The translations under genes and the position numbers were made by a program. From Antennarius striatus (taxonomy: Eukaryota; Chordata; Actinopteri; Lophiiformes; Antennariidae), in assembly GCF_040054535.1 (NCBI RefSeq), contig NC_090779.1, positions 24,286,001-24,350,000 on the forward strand: DNA of 64,000 nt, given 5' to 3'. Position 1 is the stretch's first letter, and every line of letters starts with the position of its first letter. The notes below the pieces were generated by a model. That model did not search any database, was not told the DNA's origin, and saw nothing but the letters and a program-made list of their open reading frames with translations. Positions 1-15,000 of this stretch are shown piece after piece.

Positions 1-3000
1 CGCTCTCTGATCCTGACCCGCTCTCCTCACTGCCACTGCCGCTTTCTGAGCCGCTGGCAGAGTCCGACTCTGAAGGACGGAAAAGTTCGGAGGTTGAGCA
101 AGATATGAAACGATTGGTCAATCGTAAAAGTCAAATCTGAAAATCTGAATCTACATGAAGGAATTAATCAATTAAAATTTTCTGGATCTGTTTTGTCCCT
201 TTTTGATTCACCAACTCTCAGAATGAAATCATTAAGGTCCGTCAGCATGAAGTTTAACACCAGACGTTATCTTGGTTATATCAGTTATTCCCACAGGGTT
301 TCAGAAACAACTGCAAACACAACACACACCTACGATGGACACTAATCACATGACTAACAACCACCAAATGTTACCACTGTCAGCTGACTCCGTTGGTCCA
401 GACTCGCCCTCAGAGTCAGAGTAGAACGGCTTCTCCACCTTCTTCTCCTTCCTCTTCTCGCGGCTGCTGCATTTGGTCCATTCGGGCACCTGTCAGGAGA
501 AAGTCGTCAGCTCTGCTTCCCTGACAGACGTCTCAGATAGAAGCAGACATGTGGGCAGATTACCCTAGCGTGGCCATGAAAGCCTCTGCCTGGGCGCGGC
601 GCTGCCAAAAAGACGCCAGCCGTCAGATCCGCTCTTAGGTCTGACCTCAAATTCAATAAACCAACTGAGATGGTCGTTTTTAAATGTTACCGCCAGGTGA
701 TGGCTTCATGACCAGCAGGAGAAATGGTTTTCTTATAATAAAGGGGGCAGTTTCCATTAAGAGAAGTGATGTCTTTGAGGAGTGCTGACCGTCCTCCCAC
801 ACTGCAAGACGTTTTGTGCCAAAACTCATCAGCTAAAACATGGAAGGAGATTTCCAATCCAAATTCCAAGTTGCTAATGCATCTCAAAGTGTCAGAGGAC
901 AGCGCATCCTGCCAAAAGAATCACTTTTTTTAACGGCAGAGACCGAGGAAGAGGGTGCTGTGTGTCGGGTAACGGCCGAGCTAAGCAGAGGAGAGCAACT
1001 ACGTTAAGCGGGGAGTTAAAAAGCACTTGGGTTTTGGCGCTGTGTGGATTTGAGGCTCAAGGAGGTGGGCGCTTCGCCACTAACTGACTCACACTCGTTA
1101 ACGTTGTGACTCGTTCAAGCAGTGCAAAAACCTGGCAGATGTGGAAAGCGAAAAAAGATTGGGATGGAGGTGAGATAAAGAAGAGAAAGATTTTAGAAAA
1201 AGGACAAGAAAGCAAGACAAACAGGCACAGGAAGTTTTCTAGACGTGTGAGAACAGTTCTACTTCACAGAGACAAAAACAAACCCCGGATTTCATCACAG
1301 TTTAACTATATATCAAAATATCATAATATAATGGAGGGAAATGTTCAGAACACTCCAATATAAACGTACATCTATATCTATATAGATACATTAACATCCA
1401 CCACTTAATAATCCCTTAAACACATAATGCATTTAGTGTTTAGTCCTCATCGGACACAAAGCAGGATGTTGCACGAGCACCGACTGATGAAGAGTGGAAC
1501 ACAAGAGGGGGATCACACCACATCTGTGACGCATTCACAACCAGAGACCAACCAGGTGCAGAAGAGGACTCAGCTGTCCAGAATGTCCACTCCAGGTCCA
1601 CTGACTCGGTTCTTTTCAGCCATTAAAATTTACATTCATTCACCTGATCGCAAACTGATAGCAGGAAGCTACAGGCAGAAGTAGACTTCATTAGGAGAGA
1701 AGCTCCTGAACCAAAAACACCAACATGGTGAGCTGTAGGGGTTAAATATCATCTGACTCCTTGTCTATGCTGGATTAAATGTACAAACTAGAATCTCTTT
1801 AGCTTGTCCACGCCTCACTCCTACACAAGATTACTGCTGATCTGCTTGGAATCTTCTGTAAAATTAAATCTGCTCCAGTATTCAGATACTCATGCGATGG
1901 TCTGTGTGTTCCAGCCTTCCGTCATCTTTTATTGTACTTTCCTCAAAACTTAAGTCTTGAAGTTCTTGGAAGAGAGAAACTCAACAAGGTCTCAGAATAA
2001 AATATGATAAAATACGACAGAAATTTTGAAAATCAGCAGTTGACGACTGAGAGACTTTGGTGATAAAGATGAAGGGATATGGCTGAAAGCTCCGGGACAG
2101 GTGGAGTGGACCTCGAGTCAAGGCTGTTAAATAAGTTTTTAGGTGGAGAAAGTACCGTTGATATCAACTCTTCAACTGTTTCTACTTGAGTTAGCGTTGT
2201 CTAAATGGTTTAGCATCAACTTTCATTCTGTGTCATTAACTCAATGTTTGCCAGAAGATGTCTTTTTGTATAAAGAGGGACAGCGTCACGTTTATCCTGT
2301 TAATCTGCAGTGACTAAGGGATTCATCGGTGAGGAGTAAAAACTCATTCATCTCATCTCATCTCACCAACTTGGAACATCGTCACTTCCTACATTGTGAC
2401 GAGAGGAGGAAATTGAGAGCAGTCATGAAAATCAACACCACTGCAATCCCAAACTGAAGAGGAGGAAGAGGAGGAGGAGGAGGAGGCACCTCTCGCCAGT
2501 CTCCTAATAGGCCGATCCGCCCCTCGCCGGTGGTTATGACCTCCTCTGTCTGTGGAGACGCACATAGTGAGCATAAGGAGAGCCTGTCAGACAGGAAGGG
2601 CTGAACCTCCCAGCCCTTTAATTTTCCTTGGAAGCTAGCTGCGCTGCTAAGTGATAGAAAAGTTGACATGTTAGTCTAACTAACTAACCAGATTTTGTAT
2701 GGGTTTTTTTTATGTATTTCTTTAAGAAAACATATTGCTTTGGTTGTCAATGCTGCAATAGACCAATGAGAGCATGCTTTATAGACAATGGAAAAAAAAA
2801 CCACAGCTAAGAAACTGTCTGGTCAGATTTAAAAGGGTTAGAGCTGCATTTGATGTTGAGGATGACTCACCAGACCTTAGAATGACCTAACAAACTCACG
2901 TCATGCAATTACTGCCAGACCACAGTAAGAGAAGTATTACCGTGTTATGACATTACAGGTCTAGTAACAGTTATTTGCTATGCTATCAGAATATCTTTTC

Positions 3001-6000
3001 ACAGCTGCACTATCAATGATCTAAAGTCACACTGTTTACACAATAAAGGGCCGAATGTTTCATCGTGATGGATCAGCTTTAAGGAAACCATCAAGAGTCG
3101 GCTGAAATGTAATGAACTCCTGAAGCATCGTATTTACTACCAGTCAAATCAAAATGAAACTCAGTCCACCTGTGGCCTCATCTTGAAACCTGCGTCACAG
3201 CAGAATAAACCACAAATCTGTATGGAGTCTGTGAGTAAAAGAAAAATAACTATAATGATAACGAGTCAGTAAACATGATGACAGAATCAAGCCTTGAGGT
3301 CACTCCTAAAATCTCAAATCAAGCGGGTTTAATCGTCTTGATTCTGATAAAGTGACGCTCAAGTTTCGATCGTTTGTTTTTGTTTCAATCACATTGTTGG
3401 ATATGAACCGATGGCACATGGAGAGAATGGGATGGAGAAGAAGAGGAGGGAGTTCATTCTTGTTGGGAAGATCGAAAGATATAAATGTTTGTTCAGCTTC
3501 GGTTAATATATTTAATATCTGTAAATAATTAGGCCAAAACAAAACGGCCTGAGTCCTGATGCAGAATATAAAATCTGTTCTGCGTCAGTATTTGGGTGCT
3601 GCTGTGGAGATGACTGATTTATTGCTGCTCGCTCCCCAATCGGTTCCCTTCGGTATCACATGTGCTATTGGCTCAGACAGTTGTTAGAAATCACCTGGAC
3701 GGGGCGAGCGAGCTGCTGCGAAACAGAGGCAGGTGCAGCAGAGAGGGAGATAACGTCAATTCTGCAGATTGATTTCACAGTGAATTGGATTTTTTTTTTT
3801 TTTTTCAATATATAATCCCCTTTTCTCCTTTATGACTCGTTCTCCTGCACGGAGGAGAGCAGGTCAGCAGCATCCGTTGGGAAACAGATGGAGGCGAAAA
3901 AGGATGGATGTTACACATGAGCTATTTATGCTAATGAGCCGTCAGCAGATGAAAGATGGCTAGTGAATGAGGAATCGGTGTTATATTGGAGTTCATGTTA
4001 TATCAGATGACATCAAGCCCCTCTGAGACACTGCTCTGGGGCAGGAGCACATCTCGCTCCCCTCCAGCTGATGGGGCCCCTGGAGACCAATAGGGCCCCT
4101 ACGTCTCTGTATGTTACTGTTCCCACTGCACGCACAGACTCCTTCACCTCCACGTTGCGCACGGAGGGGTCAGGGGCGGCTTCAGGCCAGTCAGGCAACT
4201 CCTGGTAGCCGCCAGCCTTGGCGTTCAGTAAGTGGGACAATGAGCCCAACTGGAAGTGGTCTCGATCTGGAAAAAACAGAACAAAAAATTCTGAATTCAG
4301 TGATAATTCCCTTCATCTGGTGGCTTTGGAGCCTTGCGGTGATGCAGACAGGAAGTACAATGCTACCATGAAGTCAGCTTGACTTGCAGTGAATCGATAG
4401 TCATAGTGAAACCGCATTAGCTTCCAAATCACAACTTCTAACCGGCTACCGTACCTTTAAATGGAGACTCGAGGACCGGGGCAGGTTTGAGGGCGAGGAA
4501 CAGTTTCTTAGCGTACTTGCTGAGAGCTCCACTCTTCTCAGTGGGCACAATCAGCTGGCGGATGAAGCGCGCCCGATCACGGATGTCATAATTCTGGTCA
4601 TACTTGGCCAGATTGAGAACATACTGGGTCAACAGTTTGGTCTGTGAGAAGATGGGAAATAAATTAAAAGACAGAAAAAAGAAGAACGCTTTTTCGTTTA
4701 TGCTAGTGATAGAACATCCTCCCCTTCACACCTGTTTGGAGTTGGTGAGATAAAGCTTAGCTGCCAGATTGATGATTTGTAACTTGACAATATCCTCCTC
4801 GTTGGTGAACGACTTGGCCATTTTCCTCAGCACATCCGGGGCGATCTTAGGTACATGTTCGCAGTATTCTCCGATCAGCCACAGGATACTGGCCCGCGCC
4901 ATCGGCACCTGAGAACAACAACAGATGAATGAAACGGTTGAGCGCATCTTTTGTTTCCTCTGCTGCAGCCCGACATCTTCAGCAGCTTGAGAACGAAACT
5001 CGCCTGGATGTTGTCTGTTAGCTTCGCCATGTGCTTGATGATGTCGCTGTGCTTCTCTGGTTGCATCTGCAGCAGCTTCTTGATGACCACCACAGACTCA
5101 GCTACAACCAGCTCTGTAACACATACAGTATGTGTGAGTACGGAGGACCACAAGCGCAGCAGACGTCTAATGAAACCACTTTTTAACGCATTTTAGTCTG
5201 GATCTGCATAATATTGAATCAGATCAGGGCCTTAAAGTGAAATGAAAGAGCATCCAGAGTCTCACAGATTTACCATCTCGGTTGGACAGCAGCTGCACCA
5301 GGCCGTTCAGACACGTGTCTCTCACTTCCCCAATGTTGGTTGCACAGCGGCCGATGGCTTGAATTGTGGCAGCCACAAAGTCTTTATCCATGCTTTTAAT
5401 GTATGTCTGTCGTAAAATAGAAAAAAGAATGCTTCCTCGCTCAAGTACGGATCTGCACAATTCTATTTTTGCAAATATAACTGGAAACAAAATTTTCTGT
5501 TTTATTAAGTGTGGTATGTTCTATTTCACAGTACCTGGAACTCCCTGAGGATGGTGGAGATGTTTGTCTCATTCGCCAGATTGGTGAGAACCTCCAGCTG
5601 TTAAGTATTTGAAAAGAAACTATTCAGAACAATGCAATCGTAATAAAAACAGGAATAAAACATGCTGTTTACTGTTGCTTTGTCCTGTATTGCTCTTTAC
5701 AGATTAAGCTTTCATTTTTCTTCAAATTGACGTCTGTCTTAGAAAAAGCTTCACATTGATTCATGGAAATTCATTCTTTACAGCAGGATAATATCATGAT
5801 TGTTCTACGTGACGTTTACTTATTATTCTCAATGGTGAAAATGAATATTACCAAAACAAAAATCCATGTATGACAGTAAATTACACTAATATATGTCTCT
5901 AGCATTACAGAAAAGAACAATAGAATAAATAAAGAACCTTAAGGACTTTTATCTGGGTTGGATCTGTAGAGCGGATGTAGAAACTCTTCAGGTACGGTTC

Positions 6001-9000
6001 AAACATCCCCTGAGAAATAAATAGAATAAAGCAAGAGGACAAACTTGAATATGTAGCTTATATCAGACTTTTTATAGCTCTGCAGACAAACAGGCAAAAT
6101 ATCAGCAGGCGCGGCTCACCCTCCTCTTAATCGTCATCGTCGCCACGTTCTGAAGAACAACGTACTGGACCTCACTGGAGGAAAGACAGACAGAAAGACT
6201 CAAACCCATGGAAGGTTGTTCTCCTGCCTTGTTTGAAATGGATGTTGGATTTTTCCGTTCTATACATATTGTGTGAATCCTCTAGTTTTTATCATATAAA
6301 ACCAACCGGACACTTTGCTAAGTCAATAGAGTAAACCACTGATCTCCACATAAAAATGTATCGCTGCTGATCGTCTTCATGGTTTTTCTCATTAGTTTCA
6401 ACTGACCCTGATTGGCCAGCGGAGAACTTCTTGTACGTTCTCTCTTTCAGCTGTTCAGGTGTTTTGGGACCAATAGTTCTGTGGTTTCCAGGAGAACTTG
6501 GTTTTTTTTTGCATTCTCACTGCCATCAGGAACAATGAAGTAAGCTGGCCAATGGTTGCTATAGCAACACCACCGTGGTGCAACATACTATAATTTTACA
6601 GGCAGTTGTCAGTGTATTAATTAATTTTCAAGGCGAGTATTACAAGTGGTCACGAACTTTAAAATGAAGGGAGGAAACAAAAGGATGAGCTACAATCATC
6701 ATCCCGGTCGTTTTCTTTGCTCTTAACCAACATTGGTATCAATTTTTGGTTTGTGATGCAAAAAAAAAAAAAAGGCACCCCATTTTGAAACTTTAAACAA
6801 ACAACTGATGCAGAAATGTGTTTTAAAAATATTAACAATTAAAAAGATTCCCATTTTTCCTAAACTCCCAAAACCTATCCACCCTGCTTGTCTTGGTTTG
6901 AGTTCAACGTTGTCTTTGGTTCATAAATGCTTTCCAGGGTGTCCCATGTCTGCATTTGAGTCCACTAGTCTGAAGTGGAAAGCTTCAGAGAGAAACAGAG
7001 CTGGACTACTGACTCTGTGCACAAGGGGATCATTAGGAATGATCAGAGCAATCAGTTTAAAACTAATGGTGAGGACTTGTGACCCAGCGTGTTCAGATAA
7101 AACCACTAAACTCTGACGCTCTCTTGAACATCGAGGTGCAGACGCTTGTGGTTGAATCAGGAGCTGAAAAGCCAGACTCTAAAGTAAAATTAAAGAACTA
7201 AAGAACCCTTTCAAACAGTACGTTGGATTTATGACACGTCCCCACAGAGAGACCGTTGTTTGGTCGCTGATGAATGATGTTCCCGGTGCAGCACAGCCAG
7301 AGCAATAAGAGCACTTGGCAAATAAGACTCTGACATGCTGCTGAATGCTGCAGCCAGGAGGCCAGTTATGTGCCATCATCGCTCCTTATGGTTTACGATT
7401 TCATGTTTATCTCAGTCTCACTGAACTCCCTGTTTAATTTTGCCTCCTGCTTCGGGGCAGTAGAGATTTATTCTACCACCCTTACTTGTCTGCTTTCAGA
7501 TTGCGCAGCTTTCAACTTTCCTGAGCTTCGCTATCGTTATAGCTTTCTCTCCTCGCACTCAGTTGTTGTTTTATTTTTCAGCACTTTGTTTTTTTTATTC
7601 CCTTCTTGAGTAAGATGTAGAAATGCAGTTCCTCTGACATTTCTCTAAAATGCTATAACTCAAATGGCGCTTGGAGGATTTATGGAATATCTGGTGTGAT
7701 AAAAACAACCTGTGGCTCCTCAGGAGACGGACCAGCGCCTTGGCGATGACTCCGACCTCGGCTTTAGGGGCAAGATGGAAATACAGCTGAGCCACAGCCA
7801 TCACGACCTGGAGAGAAGACACAGTAGAAAATCACCACAGATACATTTGCATGTTTTTCATCGTCCCTCTGGGCGCAACATTAAAGACTTTGTTCTCCAT
7901 TCCAAAGCACCAGTCCATTAATGATGCATCACTCCCTCACACTGCCTGATGTTCCAGAGTAGATGTGGAACATTTTGGAAATATTCACCAAGCAAATCCT
8001 AGTTTGCTCTCACAGCTCTCAGTTTAAAGCATGTATATTGTTATTTATTCCCATACTAAATGCTATATGATTGATCAAAAGGACCGACTTTCAGTACTGC
8101 TGCTTATTGTTGTGTTCATATATGTTCACCAGACAGTCACCAATGTTTTCTGTCTGGATGTTGTTGCTGTAAACAGCTTCCAAAAGTGAGGTTTTAGGTT
8201 ATGTGAAATAAAAACAAGTTATGGGCCTGGGAGCTAAACAATGAAATAAAACCCTGGAAGAATCACTGCAAAGCAGTTTATAAAAACTTCATTCATGTAG
8301 CACCTTTTAAAACAGAGCCCTTTATAATAAAAATATAACTCAAATTGTTAAATTATTCTCTGTTTGATGATTTAAAACATTTAAATGGATTAATTATATC
8401 TAGTTAGTTTTTACCTTCAGTGCTCCCCCAGGAGGCGCACAAACTGTACTCAAACAGGCCCACAACAATTTAACTTTAAACATATCAGGACAAAAAGCAA
8501 CCATTCATTAACTGGAAGGCCAATCAATAGAGTGCAAACCTCTGCCAAGGCAACAATTGCTTTTAAGCAAATTAAACCCGATTCCAAATTCGAACAAGCA
8601 ACACCATTAAAAGAGCCGGCCAAGGTTCTGCCGTCGAGAAAGACGGTGGGAAAAAACTCTTTCATTAATAAGTACTGTACTCCAAAGCTGAATGGTGCTC
8701 AGTTGACAAACTGTCAAAAAATATATATTAATATTACATTTTTAAAAATTGCCTTTTCATCGGTATCCATTTTCAAATTTCATTGGTTCTTCTTTACCTT
8801 TTTTCTGACCCTCCCATCAAGTTTTCATTAGATTGTGTGACGTAAATTTATTTCCAAGAGACACCAGAGAAAACGTGACCTCATCGATGGATGAGATGAT
8901 CCAATGGGGGAAAATAAACTGCATGTGAGACGCAGAGGCAGAGTTCCTCTTTAGCCACCATGAAGGAGGTGGAATAATGCTGAATAATGCTCGGTGGGTT

Positions 9001-12000
9001 GACATCTCATAACACCGGCCTTCTGGGGTGACCTCTGTGGCGCTAATGCAGAGTGATGATTAAATAATTGTCCCTTTTTCAGAGTGAGAGGTCAGCTTTG
9101 ATTAACTGTCTCTCTCTCAGGGACACTTCAGGTGGTCAGATTCTTGTTAATAAGACTTCAGCTACTCTCAGTGCTGTGGAATAACGTTGGAGAGAGAATT
9201 ATGATCTCTACCATGGCAACAGACTCAAGAGGAGTTTAAGAGCTACGCCATCATGTAGGGCGTCTGCATTTATCAAACATGGTCTCACAGCTGCGTTGCG
9301 GCTCTGCAGGAGCGGCTTGGTGTTCCTCAGCAGCAGCCGGTGGTCTGGATCCATCACATACGGCTTCCTTTTGGCCATGGAAGGAGTCTCCACCTTCTTC
9401 TCCTTCTCCTCCTCATCCTCGTCCTCGTCTTCATCTGAGCCGTAGAAGGTCTTGTCCCCACCGCTTCCCTCCTCCAGGAGGGACTCCTGCAGGCACGGCA
9501 AGGTTTTAACAGCGTTGTGGAGGGAAGAACAGATAATGGGAAACAGCTACTGACAGTAAGAAGTCTCTAATGTGATGTATGAGGAGCATTAGCACCAGAC
9601 AAAATGGCTGCAGCAATTGTTCACCACAGGCAAATTACCACAACAACAATCCTCAACACAGCAGCAGAGACGCTCGACAGAGAAAGGGAGTCGACAGGTG
9701 GTTCTGAAAAACCGATAACAAAAAAATCACCGAGCTGGCAACGCCCAAAGAGAAAAATAAGGACGCAATGTTTCCAATTTGTTCCTCTGTACAGTCACAA
9801 TACAAGGGAAGAAGATAATTAAGCTAATACAATAATGTGAAATTGAAATGCCGGTAAATACATCCTAACTCTACACTTCACTTTCAAAATCCTTTTCCTG
9901 GGAAAATCAGTTGTTGGTGGAAGCATACACTTCTATAACAGTCTCACAAACATAACAGCACAACACAAATTAGTATTTTCTTACAGCCCTAATAGTGGAT
10001 ATATGGTTTAAAACTCTAAAGATCATGTATCATATAGTTAATATAATTTGTAAGAATCTGTCATTTCTTAGATTTATCAAGTAATGAAATGACATTCAGT
10101 AGTTATCAATGAATGAGAGGTTCTGTTTTCAAAGCTCTGGCTTCCTGTTAGTGTTTCATACTCACGTTGATGTTCGGGTTGAGGAACTGGGTCCTGGCGT
10201 AACGGGTCAACATGTTGATGATGACCACCTGGCCCCACTCCTCCACATCGATCAACAGGTTACATAACTTCCTGTAGTTCTTGTGGATCAGGTCGATGCG
10301 CTCCGGACACACCTCCTCAAAAGCCATGACAACGCTGCCCGCCACCAGCTGCAGCGCATTTTCAATCGCACGACAGATGGTTGTGTTAGGAGAATGTTCT
10401 TTAACACCATATGTCAGGAGATTATATGGTATCTTTGAGGATTTACTTTTATGTTGGACAATAAACCGGTAAAAGGTGACTGGATTCTGCAGCCTGATTC
10501 TATTTCAAGAGGAAGTTAAACAAGTGATAACAGACCCAATGAATCGGACGCCGTGCCGATTTGTGAAAGATGTGTTTGCATTTGTTAAAAATGTAAGTGC
10601 AACTGAAAAACCAATGCAAAAACCTACCGTGGTTTTGTCAGCGAGGAGTTTCTCTATGACTTCAATCAGCTGGTCCTTCTGTTCCGGATCCAAACTGAGA
10701 GAAAAAATAACCCAAAGCAGGACATAAGAGAAGTGGTAAAGATTTAAAAATCTTTATCTTGTGGTTCTCAAACTGGGGAATGGCTGCAAAGTGAATAATA
10801 ATTCTGAAAAATGTATAATTCATGCATCTTTTAATGATTGTTACCAGGGCCTCAGGTCAAACTGTAATATACATTATGTAACTGCCGGTTATCTTGCAAG
10901 CAATTCTAATAAGTAGCCAGTGAATTAATTTCATCATCTTCATTTCATGACTTTACACCCCAAACATGGAATTGCAGAGTCGTCGTCCTGTAACACCGGA
11001 GCGCTGAGCTCACCTGTAGAGCTTAGGGATTGCGTGAGCAGCAGTCTTCCTGACGTACGGCGACATATCGGAAGCCGCTTCTTTGATGGCCAACATCATG
11101 ATGGGGACGATGATGGTGACTCGGATGCTAGACAGGACTCGCAGAGCGCTAGCTCTGATCAGCTGGTTGGGATCCTGTGAAGAACCAGAATTTCTTGAGT
11201 AAAATATCTCTTGATAAACGAGTTTCTGGTGACATGGTTTTAATACAAAGACAAACCTGGACACTATAAAAGTAGCAACGTTTCCAGTGAATCTCTTAGC
11301 ATGCTAGCATTGTATTTCTAAGGAGTAATGTTACAGAGATATTTTGAAATACAACATTTAATTCAAATTCATGACAAGTCATCGGGTCACAATATTACAC
11401 CCAAAAGTGTAAATGTCAAGTTCCTAGTGGAGCCTCAGGAGAAATCATCGAATGAGAGCTACAAATGTTTCTACACACTCTTCCCATGAGATATTTCAGT
11501 GTAGACCAAAGTGTGCAAAACTTTAAATTTGCCTCAGATAGAGCAATGCGTCGCTGGAGTAGGAAATCTTTCATTACAGCAGACTGATTTTAAATTTTGA
11601 TAAATGTTTTTTTCTCTTGTTATCATCGACCGCACCTTTAGCCCACGCTGAAATGTGGAAATGGAGAGCAGGGCCAGATCCTGCTGCTCCTCGGCATAAC
11701 GCACCAAGTAAACATAGACCAGCTTCTTCACCTGCAGGGAGGAAGAGGAGAAGAAACACATTCAATTCAGGTGTGTACCTTATATTCAGTCAGAATGATA
11801 AGTACAATGTTTTTCTGCTCAGATAAAGCCCAGTGGGCTTTTGTAAATGTGATATAATATAATGAGACTGTGCAGAAATAACAAGGAAGTGCGGAAACAT
11901 GGAAATAATGCAAACCACTTTACATGACATAAGATGAGGAAACAGCAAATAATACATAATGCAACACGACACAGAGCTTAATACAAACCTCAATGTTTTT

Positions 12001-15000
12001 ACAGGCCACATTTTTCACCACAGCAGGAAAGAGATCTGATGCATTTTTACCTCGAGCAATCATCTGCAGAGAAAATGCACACACACATATCAAAAAAAAT
12101 CAGGAGGTGACAGGTTCAATCAGAAAGAACATTTAAAAATGTGCTTTTCATGCTGTTGACTCTCGATGAAGAGATGGGTGTGGAGTTTCAGGAGGAAGAG
12201 TCCTGGACGTTTAACAGCAGACTGCACAGTTTGCACCGCTGTTGTCAGGATGGAGTCAAACTGATGCCTGTTGTGTTAAGCGTACAACAAATTCTGTCCC
12301 TCGTTGACAAGCAGCGTCCCGCTAACTACCCACTTCAAAGAGTAAACAATATTTATACTCACAGCCACGATTCTCTTCATCGCCTCCAGCTTCAGGGAGT
12401 CTTTGTTGCTGTCCAGCATCTCCTTCAAGTCGTCATGTCTAATGGAGGAAAACAATGAAAATTACACTACAGCTCAATAATACTTATACTCTATTTTATT
12501 ACTGACATCTGAAACAAGATCTGTTTTGAATGTGCAGTGCAGCGCTCCAAACTCATCAAATTCTGGGAGTGTGACCCAGAAACTCTTCTCTTTGAAGTCA
12601 TGAAATCAGGTTTGCAAAATATGGAGACAACTGAAACTGCAGCTTGTAAAATTGGGATAAGTAGAAAGTGATATGAATCCCAGAAAACATGTTGACAGCT
12701 CAGAGAAATTATACAAAATTTAACTGCAATGTTCTGGTCTGACCCAGAATGAGTACCAATCAGTGATTCCATCCCAATCATAGAAGCACATCGTTTTATT
12801 TCCCAGGTAAATTGATAGTTAAACATCAAGTGGACTAAAAACTGAGAAGTTCAATCAATTGATTGATTCCATTTCCTTTGTGTGAGTTAAAAAGAGTTTA
12901 GTGGTTCTTAATAGCAAAGAAGGACATCCACCTAAATAATCCGGGTCATGTTTTCTAGCTTTTTACCAAGCGCTGCTGATGTCAAGCTTCACACCAGTGC
13001 TGATGCTGCTAAAGTTAAAATCACACAATTGGGTTGCTATTCATTTGTTGGGTCTAGGTGATCAGAGGCGGCACCACTGACAGCATAAAACCCCGCAGCC
13101 ATGTTCATCCACCCGCCCTGACAAACTGGTTTGAACAGATAGTCCATGAGCGTGAAGGAGGATCCGTGTTTGAGTGGATCGAAGCCGACACCTCCACTCT
13201 GACAATATAAACACGCATAGACAGCCTCTGAACACAGGCATGACCACAATTAAAGCTTGTATTTGTATTGTCAAGAAACAGATGATAATGTTATTGAATA
13301 AAAACATGCTGATGTAAATTAAAACCAATAGGTTAAATCAATCTGCTTGAGGGTGAATCAGAATTTTCCATTAATCTCTATGTTAAGAAACAGATTTTAA
13401 CAGATATTTATAGACATCAAAGTCTTAACATCTGTGAAGCGTCTTAGTCTGAGTTGATATTCATGGGCGACAACAAGGAAAAAACCTGGACCACACTTGT
13501 CATTTGGAGATGTGGAAGTTAAGGGGTGGAGTTTTTTGGTGGTGGGTGGAGCAATTAAATCAATGCAGAGCTGCACATCTCCCCCTCGAGTTTCCATGGC
13601 AACCAAAGAAGCAATAAAATGAAGTACGGTAAAGTGATTTGCAGCCTTCCTGCACTGCCTGTGTTGCATCTGACAATTCTTCCTGAAGGCCTGAATGCCC
13701 AGAGTTCTGATCTGTGGAACCAGAGTGACACGGCGGGTACTATTATGCTTTTGCTCTCATTCACAAACCGGTTTGTCTGTTAATCCTATAAAATAAATGT
13801 ATATTTAGGAATCCCTTTAAGATTCCGAACTGGAGTGGTTGAGTAGTCTTCGGCATTGATCACGATAAGGAGACTCCACTTCTATTTCACGTGTCTCATC
13901 TGGTGAGGGAAAGCCTCGGGAAGCCTGACTGAGGAGAGTGATGTCTGGCATACCCAGCTCAGCCCACTGCAGTCATGAACCGGCCTCGGATTAGTGGAAG
14001 AAATCGTTGCATTATACATCCCAAGCTGTAAGTAAATGAACTGTCTGGCATATTCAATTTTCCAACTGTGGTTGGAAGTTTATCATCTCTCCTCAGCGAG
14101 GGTGGGAGACTGCTGATGTATTATATATATTTAATCTATTTTGGTTGTGACAGTGCTGAATGGAGGCCTGCAGTCTGTCAGGAGACATAGCTGCAGAACA
14201 TAGTTGATTTCTCACGACTGAGCGTTTCTGCACACTGAGAACGGTTTCTGCTTTCGTCTCCTTCAAGCAACAAAGTGTTGATAATCTCAGGGCATGAATA
14301 ACGGAGTTCCTACGCTGTCTCGTGCATCCAAATCCGAATCCATTAGAGACTGTAAAATAAAAGCTGACAGTATCTATAACATGCTGGTTTTAATGGATTC
14401 TTTTTTACACATGAGCTGTACAATGGCACTCGTTTGTTGGCTGCAAATAGGGGGTGGTGTCCAAAGCAAACAAAAATTAACTCTGAGAAAATGCAATGAT
14501 AATTTGCCCACTGCACTGAAAGCAAAGACATGAGGAGGAGTGATGCTGATGTTGTTTCTCAGCAGAAACTGTTGGTCCTGCTGGTTTATTTCCTCAGAAA
14601 TGGTGATGATGGGTTGCAGCTCCAGAAATAAAAATATTTTACTGACTAGTTGCTTCATTATAACCTGAAAGAACGTACAAGTCCAACCATATACATCTAA
14701 TGGATTCAGTCTAGCCCAAGAAACACCCTCAAACCAAGTTTCATGTGCATTAATCCTGTAACTACTTTGCATAATAGAATACAGTACTAGTCAGAACACT
14801 ATCACTGAGTCATACATTAAAAGATAATTACCAGCCATCTTACCACCTTTAAAGATATACTGTATATATATGTAGGATGTGGTATTCATGCCTTAAAACG
14901 TCTCATGCCTCTTTCATACATTTAGTTGATTGTATGTTCTCTAAATTAACAATTTACCACTAAAGATCCTGTAACATTGAATAAAAGAGGCACATTTTCT

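Noticed and set aside
9279-9509. Plus-strand ORF opposite ap3b2 exon 8
   Set aside because: Shadow of the acidic minus-strand exon.
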